A stretch of DNA of 64,000 bases from Ulva prolifera (lineage: Eukaryota; Chlorophyta; Ulvophyceae; Ulvales; Ulvaceae): the NCBI GenBank assembly GCA_023078555.1, contig CM041198.1, positions 1,910,800 through 1,974,799 of the forward strand. The letters run 5' to 3'. Below, in pieces: positions 17,112 through 36,043 of this stretch (positions are counted from its first letter, which is position 1; each line of letters opens with the position of its first letter). The position numbers were made by a program, and so were the translations under genes. The notes under the pieces were generated by a model. It ran no database searches, had not been told where the DNA came from, and saw only the letters and a list, made by a program, of their open reading frames with translations.

Positions 17112-20100
17112 ATGCCCGAGCCTGGAAGTCCCAGTAAGACTGGCAACGATGGCGGGAATGATGGAGATGCACTGCCTGAGCTCACTGCTACACAGTATGT
17201 CATACTTGCCGAGAGCCAGCGCAAGAAGAGAGCGCTCATGGAGACTCGACTCAAGTACAACGCAATTGTGGAGGAGAACAAGCGACTGCTTCAGGAGAGG
17301 GAGGAATCGGAGAAAGCAGCCTTCGAGGTGGGAAGCAAGTTCGACCCCAAGGGGAGGCTGGCTCGTAAGACGAGAGCCACGACCCTGAGCTTGAGCTGAG
17401 GGTACTGTGGTATGGTCTGCCTGATATCCGGTGCATTCTTGCAGGTCACAGAGACCATGCGACGCGACATACTCACGAAGAACGAGCGCATTGCAGAACT
17501 GGATACCTCCCTTGCGGAACAGAAGAATTCATATGAGGCCAAACTGAAAGCCGTCACACAGAAACTAGAGACGAGTCTATCTCAGAAAAAGCTTCAGCTA
17601 CAAGAGTCTGAAGCAAACTATCAAGAGCAGGTTGATGCGTTGAAGAAGGAACTCAAGGTGCAAATACCTCACCATGCCTGTTTGACAAGCTGTCACCAGC
17701 CACATGTTTTCAGCTCCCCGCTCAAAGCATGTAGGTGCTGAGGTGTGCCGTTTTCTAGGATTCTGAGGCTTGGCAGATGCTAATACACGACTTGCACATC
17801 TTTCACACACATGTGGCTCATGCTTCAGACATGTCCGGCAGCCCAAATACCAGGGCTTTGACCAGCTCCGAATACAGAGCCCCCGTGCCTGGGCCCACTC
17901 ATTAATCATCGGCAACTCATTGCATGCAGGACGTTGAGCAGTTTTCGCGAGAAAAAGAGGAGCTGGAAAAGGATCGGCTGCGAATGCATGCAGAAAATGA
18001 TGCATTGCAGAACAAGCTCGAGGAAACGGAACGGCAGCAGGAGCATAACTTCATTCAAGGCACCATGAAAGTCAAGAAGGAGTACGAGCAGAAGATGGAA
18101 GAGCTCACAAAACGGTGCGTCTTGCTGATCACACTGTGCCATAGATGGACATGTATGTTTGTCAAGCAATGCGTGTCCATGTTCTGATGCATCCCTCACC
18201 TAGCGGACACAGTAAGGACGTCTTATGGCTGCTCTCGCAACCGTCATTGGGCATTCATTGTCTTTTGATGCACTGGCCGTGTGCCAGGCGATTTTGCTGC
18301 CTCGTTTTTTTTTTGTTGAACACCTGATAGTCTTGACCCAGGTCACCGAACAGCCTGAAGCTCTCGATTGGCTTCATTCTTCACTGCGCCGGATCTGTTT
18401 GTGGCATAGACAGCCACGGCGGCGGCATTGCAATTGCACAGACCAATGCTTACCATGCCCCAAATGTGAGGCTAGTTTGGTGGTGCTGAGCCAGGAAACA
18501 CCAAAGTCTGAACAAGCTCTGCACTTCAGATACGAAGAGGATATGGAAGAGAGGCTGGACGTCTCAATCAGGCGCATTGTGCAACAGAACAAACGCACAG
18601 CCATGGAGCTGCAGTTACATGTGGAGGAGTCCTCCATGCTCCAGGACGAAAACAAAGTCCTCACACAGGAGCGCCGCAGACTACAGCGGGCGCGTCCCTT
18701 TCACCTCACACAATGCTCCTTTTCGCAGTGGTCCATCAGATTGTGGCCAAAATTACCCTTGAGCTTCATCTGAGGTTGGTTTGTCTCTTCAATGTCAGAC
18801 TTCAGCTTCGTGGCATCATCGATTCAGCACTGCTTCACAGACATCTGCATTTCATTCCTGACTCATGTGAGACTTGTTTCGACCTTTTTGCAATGCGCGT
18901 GCGCTCAGGTCCATGACCTTTGGCGAACTCGAGAGGATTTCATTCTTGTGTGAGCAGCAGTCTTCACCTGGGCACATTTCCGTTTTCAGCATGCCAAACT
19001 TGAGCAGATCATTCGGCAACAGCATGCGCTGCAGTTTCATATGGCGTTTTAGCTAGCCCCTGCTCTCTTGCTATAGGCTCAGATGATTGCATGGACTATA
19101 TGTACCAGTTCGGCAGGATTATCCTTGTTGAGTACCCTGTATTGGCAGATTCAGGATCTGCTACATTGGTGGTGCATATCATTCACCCAGCTGAGCTGAT
19201 ACTTGCATACAGAGCCTTGCTGTTTCTGTTCTCGTCCATGGAGCAATGACTTTGATGTGGCAGCGTCAGCCATCAGGGCTGATTGACATGGTGTTGCTGT
19301 ACATCTTGACCACACGCTTGCTTAGACTGAGCTGCAAGGACCTGTCATCTGGGTTCGTGGGTGATGCGGCCACTCCGCTGGACATCTCTTCAAAAGCTCA
19401 GCAGGATACCGGCGGTCAGCCATGGCTTGTGTCAGCGTCATGCAAATCAAGGCAACAGCGGACATGCAGGAGCTGGAACTCAAGCTGCAGATGGAAAAGG
19501 AGTTTGCAGAACGGGGAGCGAAGCAGGTGCGGGCGATCCGGGACTCGGACGAGAAGGTCGTGGCGCTGGAGCGCACCCTGCAGGGCTTTGTGGAGGACTT
19601 TGAGAAAGAGCGCGCACACATGCGGCAGCAGTGGGAGAAGGCTGCTGCTGACATGGCCGCTGAGGTGGACGGGTACCGCCGCCTAGCCGAGGTGCGATAT
19701 GGCACCAGTGGATACCTGATGAATCAGTGACGATCATCCGCTCTGAATTTGCAAGGTGGGCCAGTGTATGCTGGGGCTGCTTTGTGCCAGTGGATCTTGC
19801 ACAAATCTATCTTCAGACGGCTGGTGAACAGGGAAGAACGTGGATGCCCTAGGGACACGGGGTTGGCAGTGGAAGCAGAAACGAGGAGCAGGGTCAGATT
19901 AGTGGCAATGATACAGTGGTTGGCGTGCACAGTCCATATGGAAGTGATTACGGATACCAGCAATTTATTGCGCCTTTGTTTGGATCAGACTGGCGTGATT
20001 CAGCGGCTTTGCGCGGTGATGCCGTCGCACCTAGGCCACGACCGTACTGTGGGGCTGCAGACTGATGTGAGGCGTGATCTGCTCGGCATAGGTGAGCCAA

Positions 20101-20500
20101 ACAGTGGTTTGGTATGCAGCTGAAGTCTAAGGAGTCAAAGAATATCCGCCGTCTGGCGCAGGAGGTCCTCCTGCAACGCTCCGATGTTGAGATATTCTTT
20201 CTGAGCAGCTTGGAACATGTTCGGAAGGAGATGGAGCAGGAGGTGGAGGCGGCAAGGGGAGAACCATCAGGGCGACGAACTCCGCCACGCAGCGGCCGTG
20301 TGGATATCAGTGACTTGACATGGGCTGAGCGAGAGCGTGTGTTGCGGCTAGCATTCGCAAAGATCAACAACCAGACTCGGAGTTTGAAGTACATGCAGCT
20401 GAGCTCAAATCCGAAGCTGGCGGGCGGCAGGAAGGCTAACGAGGAAGTAAGGAAACTGTCAGGGATCGTTTCCGGGGCAGAGAAACCTGATTTGGCGTAG
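17112..20500 (+). CDS. BBOF1: Basal body-orientation factor 1 homologue (ciliary coiled-coil protein)
   Basis: BBOF1 proteins are coiled-coil components of motile cilia and basal bodies needed to keep basal bodies aligned. Firm exons are 17112-17327, 17445-17657, 17930-18114, 18530-about 18693, 19470-19691 and 20120-20500. The piece between 18.7 and 19.47 kb is unresolved (one candidate is near 19001, AKLEQIIRQQHALQ). The protein is heptad-rich throughout (VTETMRRDILTKNERIAELD; SIRRIVQQNKRTAMELQLH). Two C-terminal blocks are diagnostic of the family: NIRRLAQEVLLQRSDVEIFF and VDISDLTWAERERVLRLAF, which resemble the RRVKKLAK...ERTEVERFFLDAL and VDIGDLTWEQKEKVLRLLF regions of the animal protein. 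It ends 490 bp before another coiled-coil gene in the same direction. Confidence 0.9.
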
Positions 20501-20989
20501 CTGCGTCGCATTTGCGCAGCTGTGTGCCAGATTTGTAGGCCGCATTGATGTGCATGTTAGCTTGATCACTCATGGTGAACATGCGAGCCCCTTGGAATTC
20601 AAGAGACAAGTGTCCCTCACTGTAGAACAGCCCCACGGATTCTTATCTACGAGTTATCTACGATCACACACACACAGTTTCTTGAATCGTCACATTTGCT
20701 GCATTGCTCTGTTGCTGTTCAGGGGCCTGCATGCATTCGACCGGGCAGCGTCTTGCACATGCATTGACTTACGCACACGTATATCGCAGCCGAACCTGGA
20801 TCAAAATGCGCTAGATGGTAACGCTACTACACTCATCATGACGGGAAGCAGCATTGACACAGCACAATCAGCACGGGCGATGCTCCGATCATAAATTCTA
20901 GCCCAGCGCAACAAGCCTTACGGGCGTAGACTTCCTGGATTGTCCTGGAACGCCTGATTCCGAAGTGTAACGTAAATCTATTCATTACA

Positions 20990-23900
20990 ATGAGCCAGGA
21001 TAAATCATCTGGTGCGCAAAGTCGATGCCCAACCGGTCCCAACATAGCTGTCCGCGGATGCACGCCTCTCTCTCGGGCAGGGAGCAAGGGGGGCATCCGC
21101 AGCACGCCCTCAAAGACGGTATGCAGCAAATTAGATGCGTACATCTTCACAGACACTTGCGCTTCACCACCAGCTCGCGGCACCGTTGCCGCGCCCCAAG
21201 GAGCTGATGATGAACCTTACTTGCAGGCATCCCAGCTGTCACCGATGGATGCACTTGCGGCGACTCTCATAGTCAAAATGCGTGAGCGATTTGGGGTCCG
21301 CTCTGATGTATGGATGTTTCATTGAGCCGTGGACTGTTACCTGCTTAGCTCTTCAGGGCTCGGTTCGTCTGCAGGAAGCTGCAAAGGATGTCATAGCACA
21401 GGAGGCTATCGCAGATGAAGTGAAGAAGTTCATGGCAAAGTCTGGAAGCATGCAAGAGGACGACCTGCTTCAGTTGGAGGAAACCATTCGACTGAGACTG
21501 AGTGGCCGGACCCCGCCGTGTGCTCCTGCGGCTCTGGCAGCGTGCTTGCAGCTATCAAGAGGTGCCCAACGGTGTATCAACGCTATCTGTCTGCTGTAGG
21601 CGCAATACAATGGTTCTGGAGCGCAAAGCACGCCTGAAAGGCGATGAGTGGGCGCGGGTGTGGACATACGAGGCTGCACGAGTTGAGCGGGAAGGTGTGA
21701 CGTGAATTGCAAAGCGGTTCAATTCGGCTCTGGTAGCCAGGCACTGATTTATTCTGCCTGATACACTGTGATGAAGGACCCATGAATTACGCCAGCTGCT
21801 GCACTGAGTGGTGATGCAGCACATGCACTCGCTCCAGATGAATATGGAAGAGTAACCACGCACTGCAATGCACCATGTGCATAAAGCAACATGTTCCAGC
21901 AGAGTTCCACGGACAGAAGTGTTGCAGTGGCACGTGACAGGGACATTGATCTTGAAAAGAAGGAGCGTCAGCGTAAGATCCTGGATGAGCAAGTCCGACA
22001 GAAAAAGCAAATCGAGGAAGATGAGAAGGAAGCAGACATCAAGGTGTGGTCTTTACTCTCTTGGGGCTGTCGACCTATCCAGACGTCAAGCTGCATCATA
22101 TTCAAGTATCCTTCTTAGTAGGCATTTCCACAGGCGACATAGAGCCAGTGATTGGATTTCACAATGGTCATAACTGAGAATAACACAATGTTTGCAAGTG
22201 CAAGCTTGTGGCTTGATTACTGTGCCGTAAGATTCTGCAACGTTCATGTCAATGGTCCGTACGTGAACTTTCCCTGGTGCATCTCATACGCCTGTCCTGA
22301 ATGCTCTTTCGCGTGTCGTGCAAAATCATATCGATGTGTGTATCTCGATATTGCACACATCACATGAAAATAGTGATCTGTAACTTGTCAGCCGGGGTTG
22401 TTTAGCATGGGGGTCAATTTCGCTACAACTGCAGTATCAACACTTGCATCAACGGTGCAGGCAGGCGTGGAGATAATGAAGGATGTCAAACAGTGGGAGA
22501 AGCAGGAAGCAGAGCGAAAGGCCAAGGCCATGGAGCAGGTTCTCCGCTTCAAGTCCATGAGGGAATCACAAGTGCAGGAAAAAGAAGCTCGCCGCCAAAA
22601 GGTCCGAGACTGCTCGCCCATAAGCTACGGCAGCTTGCATCCCCTGTTTAGACTTCCTAGGTGTAACCCCAACTGTCGAAAATCATGCCGTTGACTAGCG
22701 CTGCCTGAGGTCTTGTCGAATCTGACGTGCATAGGTGGATCAAGGGGGTGTCGTTGAACTGGATTACTTCAGCTGGTCGCTGTCCCAACCAGAATCACTC
22801 AGTGTGTCATCATCACGCAGTGTGGGTGGCAGTGTTTTTCACCCTTGAGCTGACAAGACGAGGCTGGTGTAGGCTGGTCTGTTCTGACATTTGACCCGTC
22901 TGCAGGCTCGTGACGAAATAGCACGAGACGAAGCAGAAACAGCTGCCCGCATTGCGTATGAAGTGAAAGCCGAGTTTGAGCGGGAAGCTGCAGAGCGCGC
23001 ATCGGCCAAGCAAGCCCTCGTGGCATACCTTGCCGGGAACGAAGAGAACAAGAAGGTTCGAGCGCTGGCTGCTGAGCAGCAGCGGCTGGAGGACCTGGAG
23101 TACATGCGGAAGTATGAGGACATCTTGGACAAGCAGCAAAAGGAGCGACTGGCACGCCTTGAGAAGCTCCAGGAGTGGCAGGTGCGGCTGCAGCATTTTC
23201 CAGTGTCACATCAACTGCTCTCCTGCCTCTCCCATGCTGTTGATCAGAGGTGGAAAGCCGTCAGTGATGGGATATGCTGGGGCACAAAGCAGCTCCTCTG
23301 GCCTGGTGAAGGACGCAGCTTGGAGACCGCCGTCATGGGCTCTGCTCTTGTGGGCATCCGGGCCTGATATCAATCAGCTGTGCGCTTATGGGCTGCTAAG
23401 CTGAGCCGACTACGGTTCTTCTCATGATCCCACAGGGGTACATGCTCGAACATCTGGCGTCAAGACCAGACATCTACTACTTGCATATCATGGCCCAGGG
23501 GCCGCAGGATGTCTGTGGGTCCGCTGGTCATGCCAGTGCGGAGAGTGAGGGCGCTGCCGTTTCACAGGCTAGGGGGCCGCAGCAGGCTTGCACGCAGTAC
23601 CAACAGCATGGAATTGTGGAGAGAGCAGTTTGAGCTTTTGGTTCTCCCACACTCACGACCACGCCGCCTGAACCCCCCATGTGGTCGTCCTCTGTCACGT
23701 TGACGTGGACAAAGCACCAGCCGGCCGGCAGCGTGCGCAGCGGAGCTGTGTTGTGGGATGTGGGAGGCGACACTGCCCGGAAAGCTGGCTTCTTTTAGCC
23801 ATCAAGCATGCACATGTGGTTGGATATCACCAGGGCACACACTCCGCACGTGCAGCATCTGGACGCGACACGTGTGGATCACCCTTTGCATGTGCCAGAC

Positions 23901-24516
23901 TAGGGTCCATCTTGCGTGATCTTCACACGGCCCAGCTCCGCAGGACAAGAACGAGAGCAAGGCGGCGTCGATGCCTGAGTCGAAGCGCTGGATCGACCCT
24001 GCGATCATCCAGAAGAACTGGGAGGAGCGCGAGCGGCTGCGCAGCGCGGAGGAGCGGCGGCGCCGCGACGCCGTCACGGACCGCAACGCCCGCATGGTCG
24101 CGGAGCTCGACGAGCAGGTGTCGGCGCGGCGCGCGGCCGGCGCGGCCGCAAAGGAGGAGCAGCAGCGGTACAGCCAGCGCTACCTCGCGACGGCGGAGGC
24201 GGAGCGGCTGCGCGACCTGGAGGAGCGGCGGGCGCGCGTGCAGCTGAAGCTGCAAGCGAAGCTGGACCTCGAGGCGCAGATGCGGGAGAACGCGCGGCGG
24301 CGGCTTGAGGCGCCGATGTCGGACATCGAGCGCACGGTGAACGCGCCGCTGCTGCGGGCGGTGGACACGTTTGAGTCGACGGCGGTGCTGCCGCTGAAGC
24401 CTTACCCGGCGGAGTTCCTGCCACGGGACCTGAAGGACACGCAGGCGCGGCTGAGTGAGGCTCATGCGCGGGGGAAGCTGCGATCGGCTCGCGGGCTGAT
24501 CCGCGATGGCGCGTGA
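20990..24516 (+). CDS. Ciliary-type coiled-coil protein (trichohyalin/plectin-homology-like)
   Basis: Eight exons join with consistent phases: 20990-21118, 21227-21295, 21375-21517, 21600-21694, 21928-22043, 22392-22601, 22906-23181 and 23944-24516, giving 536 residues. A low-complexity start (residues 1-45) is followed by a helical segment (MDALAATLIVKMRERFG, EAAKDVIAQEAIADEVKKF). Almost continuous charged coiled coil follows, with Arg/Glu-rich repeats such as ARDRDIDLEKKERQRKILDE and RYLATAEAERLRDLEERRAR. The tail (TFESTAVLPLKPYPAEFLP) leaves the coiled coil. Overall it resembles MNS1/CFAP53-like flagellar proteins, but I cannot name an orthologue. Position next to BBOF1 supports, but does not prove, a role in cilia. 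The last exon is far richer in GC-ending codons than the first seven. Confidence 0.85.
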
Positions 24517-25298
24517 GGTGGGGCTGTGGACGGGGAACAGCTTGGGTGGGGGATTGGACCAATCGAGGACGGTGAATGCTGCTGTGTGGACGGCTGTGCG
24601 GAGAGCTTTGTTGGAATGCATGCGCGGATCAGGAGCAAATGATTCTGGGCACTGAGGCGAGCAGAGAGGATGCTGCTGTGCAGTGGGGCCTTGGAGCATC
24701 TGTGGTGCATCGAGAACGCGTGCAAGCATGCGGATACATGGGTGTATGTGCGCGGTGGATGCTGTCCGAACGCAGTGAAGCTGCTGACGTTGGCTGTTAC
24801 GATGGGCCAGGACATCCATGTAGGGCGTTGCTGTCGCGTGACTGTTCCTCAGCTGCAGTGCTGGACGCAGTGCTCCACGAAACTCACTGGACATCTGCCG
24901 ATTGTTACCTGAAACATACAGTCATGCCTGCAATCGGCGGATCTGATCACCGAGCTTCAGCTCACGCCTTTGGCCCGTCCTCTTACTTGGGACAGGTAGA
25001 ATGGTGCTGATGGCGCGTGCATGCGCTGTGTCTTTCACGTCGAGTAAGCGACCTAAGCGTCCGGCATCCGAGCCATGGCGCCCTGCACGGTGGGGTGAGA
25101 ATGGTTGCGTAGGAGATGCATTATGTGCTCTGTCGCTGTCGCATGCTGTGACAGCGATTCACACGCCCTCCGCCCCTGCTGTCGCTGTTGAGTGTTACCG
25201 CTGCTTCCCCTTTATAGTCAGCAAGATATTCGAAGTATTGCGCCATAATATCTGGCACAGTTTGCCCATACTTCATTGCATCCTTGGTACTCCAAGCT
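24517..25298. other. Intergenic spacer, no gene seen
   Basis: Nothing protein-like or repetitive stands out between the coiled-coil gene and the ShKT-cyclophilin gene. It probably holds the 3' UTR of the former and the promoter of the latter. Confidence 0.6.
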
Positions 25299-27845
25299 AT
25301 GGCAGCGTGCAGCGGAGCTGTGTACACGTTGTGCCCTTTCTGCTCAGCTTCCAGACTTCTGAGCGTCCGCGCTCTTGCCCTCCTCCAAACGCTGATGCTT
25401 CTTACTGGCAGTACTCAGGCGATTACCCTGGCCGACCGTGAGACAGCGTTTGTGGGCTGGAGTGAGAAGCAGATCTCCAGTGTGATGCCTTGCTCGTCTG
25501 TGCAATCGTCTCTGACGTCACAGAAAAGCACATGAACGCTACATGTTATTTCAGGTGGCTTTGATGAAAGAGTGATCAACGAGGCATGTGTGGACGACGC
25601 TGCAGAGTGTGAAGACTGGGCACGCAAGGGGGAGTGTGAGAGAAACACAGACTACATGAGGAGCTCATGTCGTAAGTCTTGCTACGTCTGCGAGCAGTAT
25701 ATAAAGGTGTTGAATTCCGTAGCTGATGCCGATTGCCATGGACGACGGCAAACACATACTGATCGCTCGTATGGATGCAGAGATCTGTGCACTATGGCAA
25801 GAATCTAATCATGTCCACGGCAAGGGGAGAGGTATGCTTCTTACAAGGACGTGATGATAACCACTCGTCAGTCATCAATGATCTGCATTGCAGAACACCG
25901 GTGCCTGCGCCCATGGCATCGCGAAGCGGCATGAGCCATGTATTCAGTGGCAGCTGCGTTGCTATCGGATCTAAAAATTGCCACATTTTCTACATTGTCT
26001 TGAGCCAATGTTCTCGTGGTAGCCGCATGGCGGCATGGAGTCACTGCTGCATGTGGAGTCTCGCATGCAGATTCATGTCCGGCTCCTGTGGGATAAGGCC
26101 CCTGAAATGTGTCACCTCATGGCCGAACTGGCAAACGGGGCTCAAGGAGACACATGCCAGTTCTATCGAAATGAGGATCCCCCAGAGGTGTGCCAACGAC
26201 CACACGCTGCCCTCCTCCAGTCACACGTCTGCCAGCCGCCACAACAAGTCCGTATCGATACTCTGACAAGGGCTCTGTAAATCCAGACTTGACTGTGCCT
26301 TCCATCCGCCCCTCGCTGTCGTGATCCCTCAGGCAGCCAGAGTCCATGTCCATTGGTGCGGATCGCATCTGCAAGATACTCATCTGAGTGTTGATGCACG
26401 AGGTCCTGTCCTGTGCGACACCGCATATTGTGTTACAAGGACACAGCCAGAGAGGCAGGTGGCACCGCAAGCCACAAACAGGGGCACCACACACGCAAGC
26501 ACCTGCCGGCATGCAACACCGCATAGTGTGTGATGCAAATGATACACCTCACCCAGCATGGGTGTGGCGTGCGTGGGTGTCTGGGTGTATGCTTGGTCTG
26601 CTTGCTTCTTTCGCGGTGCTGCCCGCCTTGCCGGCTTTATCCTTTTAACACCTCACCCAGCAGGCCGAGATGCAACGTCTGAGGTGTTGCAGGAGGGATG
26701 CGGGCCCCCATATGGGCTACTGCAGGGCGTCTGCAAGAGCCTGGCAGAGGCGCCACCGAAGGAGATCACCACCAGCATCGAGTGCGTCCTCACGCTGCCA
26801 CTGCCTCGGAAACAGAGTGAGACCTGCAGACTACGAATCTCAACCACAGCTGTCTGCCTAGTGCCTGGCCACGATCTGACAAATGGAATAATCCAGCTGC
26901 CTGCCTAGTGCCCGGCTGCTGTCCTCAGAAGTCAGCGTTCCCCATTTCCGGCGTTGAGCGTCCTTTGTGAACTGCTGTGCACTGTGCTGGTCCGTACTGT
27001 CACGCCCACTTCTTGCATGGCTCCATGTGGATTGATCCTGCCTGATTGCTGCTCAATTACATGCCCACACCGCCTTGTGCCCCTTGCGTGTCTGGTCGGT
27101 TTTCAAGTCGTGATGGTACGATGCAGTTCAACCTACCTGGATGCTCAGCCATGCAGTGGCTGGTGCTCGTGGTACCTGTTCCTGCTAGAGCCCTGTTTTG
27201 CACATGCACTGTACCAGTCGCTGTGTGTGGTCATGTGCCTGACGTTCTCACCCAGCGCCACGTCCACACTATCGTCACCTTGGATGCTGCGGTCATCTCT
27301 CAGAGGACCTCTCAACACAGCGGTCCCCATGCTGCGGCCACGTGCTGCGCCTCAGACGGCGCAGCATGTGGCTCGTGGTGTCAAAGTGTCCCATGAAAAG
27401 AAAATCCTTTCCGGGATGGATCATCGCGAAGGTTGAGCCGGGCCGCCCTCTTGTTTTCTTTTTGGGTGTTGTGATCAAGGCTGCCATCCAGAAAGCAGAC
27501 CTGCGCGTTCACGCTGGTTCTCTCAAGTCACGACGGCCTCCGTCAGCCAGTCGACCCGACCATCACAGCCACGCCGACACACCGCGCGCCTGCAGGAGGG
27601 GCCACGTCGCGACGATCCACCCCGGGAAGGACTTCTACATCGCGCTGTCGGAGCACGCCTCCTGGAGCGCCGGCCACACGGTGTGGGGCCTCATCGAGGA
27701 CCTCGCCGCCGTCGACGCACTGACGGCGGCGCCCTTCACGACGATGCACCACGCCGTGCACGGCACCGCGATGCGCATGATGGACGAGCCCGCGCAGTTC
27801 TCCGTCTTCCTGGCAGAGCCCGTGCATGAGCAGCAGCTGCTCTGA
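25299..27845 (+). CDS. Secreted ShKT-domain protein fused to a cyclophilin-like domain
   Basis: Exons 25299-25479, 25555-25706, 25781-25831, about 26071-26187, 26693-26781 and 27596-27845 close in frame to 279 residues. The fourth exon's start is the least certain. The N-terminus is a likely signal peptide (ALALLQTLMLLTGSTQA). Next comes a six-cysteine ShKT module, C-x6-C-x8-C-x10-C-x3-C-x2-C (starting CVDDAAECEDWARKGEC), known in algae and animals as a small extracellular or ER-lumenal module. The rest matches a cyclophilin-type fold as found in algal peptidyl-prolyl isomerase-like proteins: QIHVRLLWDKAPE, CQFYRNEDPPE, GCGPPYGLLQG, then HVATIHPGKDFYIALSEH and HTVWGLIEDLAAVDAL. The usual catalytic arginine motif FHR is replaced by FYRNE, so isomerase activity is not assured. 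It probably acts in the secretory pathway or outside the cell. Confidence 0.8.
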
Positions 27846-30262
27846 GGTGGCCACAGGTGCATGCGTGAGCAGCGGGTGCGCTGAGCTGACTGCGGTAGGG
27901 GGGGGGTGCCAGCTGCTATCGACCTGCTGGGTACCCTGCTGGCATCCGTCCGAGGCGCTGCGAGTGTGTGTCTGTGGTGGTGCCGAGATGACCGCCACGG
28001 CTGGACCGGCTTGTTCCTGGCTGGTGAGGCGGCTGTATGGGCCCGAGTGTGCGGAAGCCTCATCACCACTCGCAGCAAGCCACCGGCGGCCTTCTGTGAT
28101 TGGGAGAACAGGACCATGGGTGGGAGGCATGTCCATGACGGGACGCCAGGGCTGCGCACAGTGTGCTGCTGCATGCGTGATGAGGGGGGTGGAGGCATGT
28201 CCACAGTGTGGCAGCCAGCTTGTGTCCTACGGGCGACCTTAGCGGACATGCCGCTCGAATGCACCATTTCTTGTCCCCGTTCTTGTATGGCGTAAACGCT
28301 GCCGGGGTGCGGCTGCGCACACTGCCTGATTGAGAGGCTGCCTGGGCGAGGTTCGTCTGAGCCGCCACCCGCTGGCGCCCCGCCGCGGTGCAGCCCGACT
28401 GCGTGCAGGCTCCGACGCAGCTGATCGCGTAGCCGCCTGGCGGCGGTGGCGCATACAGCTTGTTGCAGCATGCAGCACTCCTGCAGCACTGATGCGCCTG
28501 CCCAGAGCCGGTGCACATGTGGCCGTCCTTGTGTGTGGCGCAGCTGCAGCCTCTGGCCGCGCATCACGGCATGACTTCTACGCCGGTGAGCTTGAGTTTT
28601 GTCTAGCCCAGGCGGCGCATGGTGTTAGGGGTTAGGGGTTTGGGGGGGGCGGCGCATGTTGTCTAGCCCAGGCGGCGCCGGCCTGCTGGGATGTGTGCAG
28701 CGCCATGGATGCTGGGGCATGCCCAGGTGGGTGCACATGCTGGCCCCCCCCCCACCGGTGGGATGCCGCGTGCGTACGGCCGCATTCTCGCCACAGCCTG
28801 CTGCAGCTCTCGCGTGCTGCGTCTCCCTCGCAGCGACGCTGCCAGCCCACCTCGTCTGCCCTGTTTGCAGTACGACGTGTCTCGTCATCGCTGTGGGGCG
28901 TCCAGGAGTGCAGCTGCAGCCCGGCGGTGGAGGCAGTGGAGGCCATGGCAGTGTTGGTCTGTGCATGAGGCTGCTCTGATCTGCAGTGCGTGTGCGCAGG
29001 AGGTGTGTCGCACGCGCTTCCCGCCGCGGGATGGCGTTTGCATCCGAAAGCTGAGGTTGCCCGGATGTGGTTGTGGCATACAGCTTGTGCGTGCGTCCTG
29101 CCGTTGCGGCAGATGCACATGAAGCAGGGCAGCCTTCTGGTGAGCTTGTGGCTGCGCAGAGACTCCGCCAGGATCTGTATGCTCATGTACATGCTGGACG
29201 AGGAGTGCAGCGGGCTGGGATCGATGCCTGCACAGCGAGGTGAGGTGCCTGGACATCAGATGTGGGAGACCGCCTGCAGTTTACGCTCAGTCTGGCCGTA
29301 GGCCGACGCCAGGCGAAAGGCATAAGGGGAGTGATGGGCGTGAAGTGGCTTGCTGTTGAGTGTAGTGTAGTGCTCTGGTGGGGTGAGAGGAATGCCATTG
29401 CTGGCTGTCGTGGACGTCTGGCACTGAGTGTCGGGAGTGGAAGCTTGCTTGTGTCCATGTATTTTGCATTGCTGTCCCTGCAAAACCGTGGTGCGGTGAT
29501 GTGGGTGCGTGGCAGCCCAGTCTGGGTGCGCAAGAAAGAGTGGCTGTCAGCTTGTGCTCCGCCACAGTGCAGCTGTGTCCAGACTTGTGCACTGCACTGT
29601 TTGTGCGATGAAGCTGTTTGAATTGCAGTCGCAGGATTCCTCATGTGTAACGTGGACAAACTGAACTCGAACGGCCAGTATTGTACAGCTGCAGTCTGGG
29701 ATTTTCCGATGGGCTGTTGCAACCGGGTCTGCCTCTTGTGGGCAAGCAAACACAATGCCAGTGACACTGACAGCAGCAGAGCACAGGAGATCTGCGACTT
29801 TACTTTGCTACGATCAGAGGCAGTCATAGCTATCCTGGGACGGCACTTTAGCAGCACCATGGACGCATGGGATCCAAACCAGCACTGGCATTGCAGACCT
29901 GGTACAGCACATTCATCTGCCGACTGTCCTTCAGCATGTGACTGGAGATTCTGAGCATGTGGACGAGACAGTCACGTGATACGTCGGGACGCTACTCGGC
30001 ATCTGCTTGACTCTGTAGAACTGCAACGCCTGTCCATGCATGCAACGTGGTGTCCGCAAACAGTGCGAACGGCGCAGCGAAGCACTCGCAATGCATCAGC
30101 CAACTCGTTGCATTAATATATTTCAACCAATAGCACTGTGCGTGTGGAATGCTGCAAATCGATGTTCCGGAGTGCAGTGAGTCACCGTCGGTCCTTCCTC
30201 GACAGTGAAGCATGTGCTGTCAGGCCAACTGTTCAGAAGTAGCGACCAGCTAAATAGATCCA
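27846..30262. other. Unresolved spacer between two genes
   Basis: Open frames exist on both strands but none shows a domain or a splice-consistent model. A Cys/Arg-rich plus-strand stretch at about 29010-29060 (VCRTRFPPRDGVCIRK, preceded by TGTGCGCAG) could be an isolated exon. The only clear structure is the telomere-like repeat at 28.6 kb. Confidence 0.45.
28599..28680. repeat. Telomere-like G-rich tract between direct repeats
   Basis: GTTAGGGGTTAGGGGTTTGGGG (28624-28645) sits between two direct copies of TTGTCTAGCCCAGGCGGCGC, at 28599-28618 and 28659-28678. The repeats resemble plant/algal telomere units of the TTTAGGG type. Confidence 0.65.

Positions 30263-36043
<5,781 letters not shown>

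Noticed and set aside
23923-24894. Minus-strand 323-codon Arg/Leu-rich frame
   Set aside because: It is a shadow of the last exon of the coiled-coil gene, whose plus-strand splicing is consistent in phase.
25557-25706. Toxin gene (ShK-like domain)
   Set aside because: The ShKT module is a common extracellular domain fused here to a cyclophilin-like domain; nothing suggests a toxin.
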